A stretch of DNA of 47,505 bases from Thermodesulfovibrionales bacterium. Lineage in GTDB: Bacteria > Nitrospirota > Thermodesulfovibrionia > Thermodesulfovibrionales > JdFR-86. This document shows positions 42,514-47,505 of this stretch, piece after piece. The translations under genes and the position numbers were made by a program. Where the stretch lies: the NCBI GenBank assembly GCA_030682405.1, contig JAUXOF010000008.1:1-47505 (forward strand), given 5' to 3'. Position 1 is the first letter of the stretch. Each line of letters starts with the position of its first letter. Below the pieces are notes generated by a model. That model saw only the letters and a program-made list of their open reading frames with translations, was not told the DNA's origin and did no database searches.

Positions 42514-45500
42514 GGGGTTGCGAACCCTGCGGATGGGTTGAGAACCGGGCCTGCGTCTGCGAATTGGAGGGAGATGACCTTCGATACCCCGGCCTCTTCC
42601 ATTGTTATGCCGTATATGTAATCCGAGGCCTCCATGGTCACCTTGTTGTGGGTTATCACTATGAACTGTGTATCCCTTGAGAGGTCCTTGAGCATCCTTG
42701 AGAATTTCTCGGTATTGGACTCATCAAGGGATGCATCCGCCTCATCCAGAATGCAAAGCGGCGTCGGCTTTATGAGGAAGCTTGCAAAAAGAAGCGAAAG
42801 CACGGTAAGCGTCTTTTCCCCTCCTGAGAGCAGGTTTATGTTCTGAAGCCTCTTGCCCGGAGGCTGGACTGATATGTCTATGCCTGTCTCCAGTATGTTG
42901 TTTTCGTCGGTCATGCGGAGCTCGGCCCTGCCGCCGCCGAAAAGCAGGATAAACACCTCGGCAAATTTTAAGTTCAGGGCCTCGTATGCATCCCTTAGCC
43001 TCTTCCTCGTCGTGGCATTTATCTTTGTGATGGCCTCCTCAAGCTCTGCAATGGACTGCTCTATATCGTCCTGCTGCTTTGTAAGAAACTCGTACCTGCC
43101 CCTGAGTTCCTCGTACTCTTCTATGCTGCCGAGGCTCACAGTCCCCAACTCCTGAATCTTGCCCCTGAGGACCTCAAGCCGTTCCTCATCCTCAGGCGCA
43201 GGCGGCTCCAACTGAAGGGCCTCAAGCTCGACAGCGTAGTTGTTTTTGATATTGCCTGCAAGGTTTTCCATCCTAAGCTTATGTTCCGCCTTTGCCACCT
43301 CAAGCTCGGAAAGCCTCCGTGAACACGGCTCCATCTTGGCCCTCAGCGCCTTAAGCCTCTCTTCCGACGCAGACGCCAGAGCGGACTCCGCAGCCATGGC
43401 GTCCCTTTCAGAGGCTATCGCGCCGCCAAGCTCGTTGGCCTTCAGGACGTGCTCCTTGAGAACACCGTCCTTCTCCATTATCTGCTCTTCCTTCTGCCTT
43501 ACTCTGGCCTCGCTGAGGGAAAACTCCTCGCCTATGAAGCCGGTCTTCTCCTTGAGTTCCGCCTGAAGCGTACTGAGGGCATCGAACTCTTTATCGAGCG
43601 AATCCATCCTTTCCCTGCACGAGTTTATTGAAAGCCTTATATCAACGGTCTTTGACCTCTGCTCCTCATAACCGGCCTTCTCTTCTGCAAGCCGCTCCTG
43701 AAGCCCGGTTATCTCCTCCTCTATAATCCTCGCGCCTTCCTCAGCCTCTTTCAAGACGGTCTCCTTATCGGCAATGGCCTTAAGGAGCGTATCCTTCTCC
43801 TTTGCCGTCTCCTCCATCTCCATCCTGAGGTTCTGAAGCTTCCTCTCAATCCTCTCTATCTCCTCAAAGCCCCTCTCGGATTTTAGACCGAGTTCATGAA
43901 GCTCCCTGTCGTTGCCAAGCATTTCAGCGGCTGCGGCCCGAAGAGCCTCCTCCGTCTCCCTGATATTTGCCGAAGCGGCCTCCATCTCGCCTGAGATTGA
44001 CAGTATCCTCGCCCTCAGCGCCTCGGCCCCGGATTCGACCTCCCTTATCTGGCGCTTCATCCTGAGGATGCCCTTGCCCCTTCCGGCAATCACGGCCCCG
44101 GAAGGCTCGACCATGTCGCCCTCAAGGGTCACGTATGTCATCTCAGGGTCTGCCGCCTCAAACGCGGCCTTCAGGTCATTGACGACCACAACGTTGCAGA
44201 GCATGTTTTTTATGATGCGCAAGTATTCGTCCTTGACCCTAATGAGTTCCGATGCAAACCCCAATGTGCCTTCAGGCAGTCCTTTTTCAGTGCGCTGCCT
44301 GCCGGTGTCAAGCGGAATGAGTGCGGTCCTCTCCGCATCCTTTTCCCTGAGCATGGCGGCCGCGGCCTCAACGTCGCCAAGCCCGGGCAGGATAAGTCCT
44401 CCCGCCGCCTCCCTGAGCGCGGCCTCAACCGCCTTTTCGTACTCCGCCGGCACTTCTATGGCCTCGGAAACGGATGTCCCCCTGCCACCGAGCCTGCTGA
44501 GGATTTCCAAAGACGGCTCTCCTCCTGATACCATCTCTTTTAAGGACTCAAGCCGCGAGGTGTCCGAGGCAAGCTCCTCCCTTGACTCAGACAAAGAGAC
44601 CCTTGACTCATCAAGCTTCTCTTTATGCCCGGTCATTTCCTTTTCAAGGGATTCCTTCCGCCCGGACAAGCCGAGCGCCTCGTTTTTCTTTTCAATGCCG
44701 AGGGCCTCGATGGTTTTAAGGGCGGAACGGGCCTCCTCCATGGAATCTTTCGTTTCGTCGTATTCCAAGGCGGCTGAATCCTGCTTTTTATTTAAGTTCT
44801 CAAGAAACCGGGCCTGCATGCGGAGTTCGTTTCTCTGAAGGCTCAGTTCCTCCGAGGCCATGAACAACTCTTTCCTCTTTGCATCGAGCAACCCTTCCTT
44901 TTCTGAAAGCTCGTCCTCCTTGATGCCCAAAGACTCGTTTTTCATCATGAGCTCGTCATTAAGCGAATCCAGATTTACCAAAAGGGCGCTCTTTGAGGCT
45001 TCCATCCCCTCTTTTTTGCCTTCCGCCTCTGTTGTCTTGTTCCTGACCTCTTCCTCCTGAAACTTAAGCTTTGTAATGTACTCCTTCAGGTTGTCCCTGT
45101 CCGTATTCAGGACGGCGACCGTGCGCTCAAGGTCAGCTATGTCCATTTCTTTTGACCTGAGCTCTTCCTGCCGGGCGCCGAGCCGTTTTTCCCTGTCAAG
45201 AAGCGCAAGCTTCCTTGTCTCAAGGTCGGCCTCTATGTTCGTCATCTCCGCCCTTAAAGAGGCGTCTTCTTCTTTTAACGCCGTGTACTCGCCGATTATC
45301 CCTGCGAGGGAATCCTTCAGCGAAGAATAATCCCTCTTTGCGAGCCTTAGCTCTATCAGGCGCATCTCCTCCATAAGCCTCTTGTATCTCTCGGCCTTTT
45401 TGACCTGCCTGTCAAGGGAGTTTATCTGTCTTTTTACCTCTGCTATGACGTCCGTTACCCTCTGGAGGTTCAGTCTTGAGGATGCAAGCTTGGACTGGGC

Positions 45501-46025
45501 CTCGGCCCTTCTGACCTTGTATTTTACGACCCCGGCCACCTCTTCTATCAGAAACCTTCTGTCCTCGGGCTTTGCGTTTAGCACAGCCGCAATCCTGTCC
45601 TGCTCCAGGATGGAATAGCTTTTGACCTCAAGCCCGGTGTCAAGGAATATGTCCCTTACGTCCCTCAGACGGCAGACGTCCCTGTTCAGCATGTACTCGC
45701 TGTCTCCCGACCTGTATAGTCTCCTCGTAACTGCCGTAAGCTGAGAGTCGTCCCCGGGGTTGCCAAGCCCCGTTACGGACAGGGTCACGTCAGCCATGCC
45801 TCTGGGCTTTTTCGTTTGCGAGCCGCTGAATATGACCTCTTCCATCTTATCCCCCCGCAGACTCTTTGCGCTCTGCTCCCCCAAGACCCATTTGAAGGCA
45901 TCCACCACATTGCTCTTGCCGCAGCCGTTTGGGCCGACAATACAGGTAATCCCCTGATGGAGGTTAAAGACGGTCTTATCCGCAAAGGACTTAAAGCCTA
46001 TGAGTTCAATTTTCTCTATTCGCAT
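42510..46025 (-). CDS. smc: Chromosome segregation protein SMC
   Basis: SMC is the ATPase core of the bacterial condensin and works with ScpA and ScpB (scpB is at the left end of the window). The 1,171-residue protein has head motifs FKSFADKT, Walker A GPNGCGKSNVVDA (about residue 33), two long coiled coils with a hinge (about 500-680; GRGKGILRMKRQI), signature LSGGEKTLTVLSLLFA and Walker B CILDEADASLDESN near the C-terminus. Length and layout are normal. The last codons (PVLNPSAGFATP) come from a dispersed DNA repeat. The ATG is at 46025, with a promoter 35 bp upstream. Confidence 0.96.
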   Translation of the reverse strand: MRIEKIELIGFKSFADKTVFNLHQGITCIVGPNGCGKSNVVDAFKWVLGEQSAKSLRGDKMEEVIFSGSQTKKPRGMADVTLSVTGLGNPGDDSQLTAVTRRLYRSGDSEYMLNRDVCRLRDVRDIFLDTGLEVKSYSILEQDRIAAVLNAKPEDRRFLIEEVAGVVKYKVRRAEAQSKLASSRLNLQRVTDVIAEVKRQINSLDRQVKKAERYKRLMEEMRLIELRLAKRDYSSLKDSLAGIIGEYTALKEEDASLRAEMTNIEADLETRKLALLDREKRLGARQEELRSKEMDIADLERTVAVLNTDRDNLKEYITKLKFQEEEVRNKTTEAEGKKEGMEASKSALLVNLDSLNDELMMKNESLGIKEDELSEKEGLLDAKRKELFMASEELSLQRNELRMQARFLENLNKKQDSAALEYDETKDSMEEARSALKTIEALGIEKKNEALGLSGRKESLEKEMTGHKEKLDESRVSLSESREELASDTSRLESLKEMVSGGEPSLEILSRLGGRGTSVSEAIEVPAEYEKAVEAALREAAGGLILPGLGDVEAAAAMLREKDAERTALIPLDTGRQRTEKGLPEGTLGFASELIRVKDEYLRIIKNMLCNVVVVNDLKAAFEAADPEMTYVTLEGDMVEPSGAVIAGRGKGILRMKRQIREVESGAEALRARILSISGEMEAASANIRETEEALRAAAAEMLGNDRELHELGLKSERGFEEIERIERKLQNLRMEMEETAKEKDTLLKAIADKETVLKEAEEGARIIEEEITGLQERLAEEKAGYEEQRSKTVDIRLSINSCRERMDSLDKEFDALSTLQAELKEKTGFIGEEFSLSEARVRQKEEQIMEKDGVLKEHVLKANELGGAIASERDAMAAESALASASEERLKALRAKMEPCSRRLSELEVAKAEHKLRMENLAGNIKNNYAVELEALQLEPPAPEDEERLEVLRGKIQELGTVSLGSIEEYEELRGRYEFLTKQQDDIEQSIAELEEAITKINATTRKRLRDAYEALNLKFAEVFILLFGGGRAELRMTDENNILETGIDISVQPPGKRLQNINLLSGGEKTLTVLSLLFASFLIKPTPLCILDEADASLDESNTEKFSRMLKDLSRDTQFIVITHNKVTMEASDYIYGITMEEAGVSKVISLQFADAGPVLNPSAGFATP
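42514..42546 (-). repeat. REP-like repeat in the 3' end of smc
   Basis: Read on the minus strand this is (TTCTC)AACCC-AT-CCGC-A-GGGTTCGCAACCCC. The core at 42527-42514 is identical to 17970-17983, where it lies in the opposite orientation relative to its gene. Both copies sit at the very end of minus-strand coding regions and encode their C-terminal residues. Confidence 0.6.
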
Positions 46026-46059
46026 AATCAGAAGCGCCTAACCATGTCTGGGATTAGAT

Positions 46060-46089
46060 AGTATAACCCTAAGGCCGCATCCATGACAA
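46060..46089 (-). promoter_or_regulatory. Promoter of smc
   Basis: On the minus strand TTGTCA (46089-46084) and TATACT (46065-46060) are separated by 18 bp. Transcription would start near 46053, with a ~28-nt leader before the smc ATG. Confidence 0.45.
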
Positions 46090-46151
46090 GGACGGCTTCA
46101 TACAGGCCTTTTATTTGCTTTTTCCCACCGCCATATTTTATCTTAAATATC

Positions 46152-47138
46152 ATGAATTTAGAGGCCGTTCTTAAAAATTTCGGAAAGAAAAAAATCCTCG
46201 TCATAGGCGACCTTATACTTGACCGCTACATATGGGGAAAGGTGGAAAGAATATCACCCGAGGCGCCTGTGCCGATTGTGGACGTGACCGAGGACAGTTA
46301 CATGCTGGGCGGCGCTGCAAACGTCGCAACCAACATCGCCTCATTAGGCGGGCACGCCACGGTCGCGGGCGTTGTCGGGAAGGACAGGGCGGCGGATGTT
46401 TTAAGAGGGCTTCTCAAGGCCAAGGGGATGGATTTTGCGCTCTTTGAAGACAAAAGGCCCACTACCGTAAAGACACGGGTCATCGCCCACAACCAGCAAG
46501 TCGTAAGGTTCGACACTGAGGACAAAAGCAAAATAAACGGCAGGGTGCTTAAAGACCTCCTGCTGTTTTTGAAAAGGGCGGTACCCGAGCACGACGCAGT
46601 CATAATCTCGGACTATAAAAAAGGCGTCATAACCTCTGCGCTCATAAAAGAGACTCTCAGGCTTACGGGAAAAAAGAAATTCGTTGCGGTTGACCCAAAG
46701 GTAGGGCATTTCCATCTTTATAAAGGGGTCTCCATTATAACCCCGAACCTCGGAGAGGCATCCGAAGGCTCGGGCATTAAGATAACCGATGAAAAGACCC
46801 TCATCAAAGCCGGACGCACCCTGATGAAAAAGCTGAAGTGCTCTGCGGTTCTGATAACCATGGGGAATCAGGGCATGTGCCTCTTTGAAAAGGACGGCGT
46901 AGCCCGGATACCTACCTTTGCCAAAAAGGTCTATGACGTAAGCGGAGCAGGCGATACGGTAATTGCGGTCTTCTCCCTGACGTACGCATCAGGCGCATCC
47001 CTGCTTGATTCAGCCGTGATTGCAAACCATGCGGCAGGCATAGTGGTGGGCGAGGTAGGCACGGCAACGGTAAGACCGGAGGAACTCCTGAAATCCCTGA
47101 GACTTCAGGCCAAACAGCCGATAACCAAACTGAAATAG
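46152..47138 (+). CDS. rfaE1: D-glycero-beta-D-manno-heptose-7-phosphate kinase
   Basis: This PfkB-family kinase makes heptose-1,7-bisphosphate on the way to ADP-heptose for LPS inner core. The product (328 residues) has KKILVIGDLILDRYIWGKVE (near residue 12), PEAPVPIVDV, GGAANVATNIASLGG, and the catalytic anion hole and base in DVSGAGDTVIAV (about residue 265). The separate kinase lacks the nucleotidyltransferase half of fused HldE, so the second domain must be elsewhere. I chose the ATG at 46152, giving the family start MNLEAVLKNFGKK; the frame stays open to 46083, but that part is unrelated. No ribosome site is seen. Confidence 0.92.
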   Translation: MNLEAVLKNFGKKKILVIGDLILDRYIWGKVERISPEAPVPIVDVTEDSYMLGGAANVATNIASLGGHATVAGVVGKDRAADVLRGLLKAKGMDFALFEDKRPTTVKTRVIAHNQQVVRFDTEDKSKINGRVLKDLLLFLKRAVPEHDAVIISDYKKGVITSALIKETLRLTGKKKFVAVDPKVGHFHLYKGVSIITPNLGEASEGSGIKITDEKTLIKAGRTLMKKLKCSAVLITMGNQGMCLFEKDGVARIPTFAKKVYDVSGAGDTVIAVFSLTYASGASLLDSAVIANHAAGIVVGEVGTATVRPEELLKSLRLQAKQPITKLK

Positions 47139-47350
47139 CGGCCCGCTAAGAAACCTAAATCTACAGCTTCAAGAAACATCATATACGTAAACCCAAGTGT
47201 GTAAAAAACCCAATCCTGCGTCTTTTCGCTTATTGCAAAGAAATATGCCGGGGGCTGCCCGATGAAAAAGTTTCCGTTTTATTTAGCGTTTTGTTTATGC
47301 TATGCTAATAATGGTAACAGGCATTATATTTGCAAGTTAAATAGGGTATA

Positions 47351-47505
47351 ATGAAGAAAAGCCGCCTTATCAAGCTTCTAATCGCCGTAGTAGTTCTTGC
47401 CAATCTGGCAATGGCCTCCATATTTGTTTTCCACGAGTTCTTCAATTTCACAAGCTCAAACAGCGCACTCTATGTCCTTAAGGGCAAAATGGGCGGCATC
47501 GAGAT
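47351..47505 (+). CDS. N-terminus of an unidentified membrane-anchored protein (partial)
   Basis: The frame from the ATG at 47351 runs open to the end of the window (51 residues). It starts with Lys/Arg residues (MKKSRLIK), then a hydrophobic segment (about residues 9-27) consistent with a signal peptide or anchor, then FHEFFNFTSSNSALYVL. The family is not recognised from this much. The ~210-bp gap before it holds AT-rich sequence including TATGCTATGC and TATAAT overlapping the start codon, but no clear promoter pair. Confidence 0.55.
   Translation, partial: MKKSRLIKLLIAVVVLANLAMASIFVFHEFFNFTSSNSALYVLKGKMGGIE

Noticed and set aside
46083-46151. Upstream extension of the heptose kinase
   Set aside because: The added residues are unrelated to the family, and the segment overlaps the smc promoter region.
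47160-47345. Riboswitch or other structured RNA before the last gene
   Set aside because: GC-rich patches such as CCGGGGGCTGCCCG are present, but no known aptamer consensus could be recognised.

Overview
The window looks like a chromosomal contig of a Gram-negative bacterium, most likely from the Nitrospirota or a deltaproteobacterial (Desulfobacterota-like) lineage. The evidence is a complete PilM-N-O-P-Q type IV pilus operon with an outer-membrane secretin, a heptose kinase for LPS core, SMC/ScpB rather than MukB, a short ~640-residue aconitase, a two-subunit biotin carboxylase/transcarboxylase, and heavy use of ATA (Ile) and AGG/AGA (Arg) codons. The exact phylum is inference; no rRNA gene is present. 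All names come from motifs and family knowledge, without database searches.

Layout. 1-1.8 kb: end of an unknown gene, an IS-end-like repeat, scpB and truB. 1.9-11.2 kb: pilMNOPQ followed by a giant multidomain surface protein with a CFI-box C-terminal sorting tail. 11.1-14.5 kb (minus): glycogen genes glgC-malQ. 14.6-16.7 kb (minus): an AT-richer two-gene unit with its own strong promoter, encoding an AbiGi-family abortive-infection protein and a zinc-ribbon/RDD membrane protein. 16.8-20.1 kb (minus): a P-loop/DRTGG protein and an ADP-forming acetate-CoA ligase. 20.3-23.8 kb: biotin carboxylase and a divergent carboxyltransferase/biotin subunit, then tRNA-Glu and tRNA-Gln. 24.1-31.7 kb (minus): aconitase, a beta-lactamase-fold hydrolase and a cassette matching the mycobacterial decaprenyl-phosphoryl-arabinose pathway (UbiA-type phosphoribosyltransferase, DprE1, DprE2) with a GT-C-like membrane protein. 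31.8-34.0 kb: an accessory block with an ankyrin protein, a MazF-like toxin/antitoxin pair and transposase/HU debris, bounded by short repeats. 34.0-37.0 kb: clpC and a TlpA-like thioredoxin. 37.1-42.5 kb: a signalling block. An HD-GYP protein and a HEAT-repeat protein share an N-terminal domain, and divergently there is a membrane histidine kinase, a receiver-TPR-HEPN protein and a small membrane protein. 42.5-47.5 kb: smc, the heptose-phosphate kinase and the start of an unknown membrane protein.

The systems most worth attention are: (1) the polyprenyl-phospho-arabinose pathway outside Actinobacteria, with an alanine at the position of the drug-reactive DprE1 cysteine; (2) the kinase / receiver-HEPN / membrane-protein operon, possibly a phosphorelay-controlled RNase; (3) the AbiGi plus zinc-ribbon-RDD pair, a candidate defence unit; (4) the HEAT and HD-GYP pair with a common sensory domain; and (5) dispersed short repeats that sit in promoters and gene ends. 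Several promoters place transcription starts at or next to the start codon, suggesting leaderless translation of some genes.
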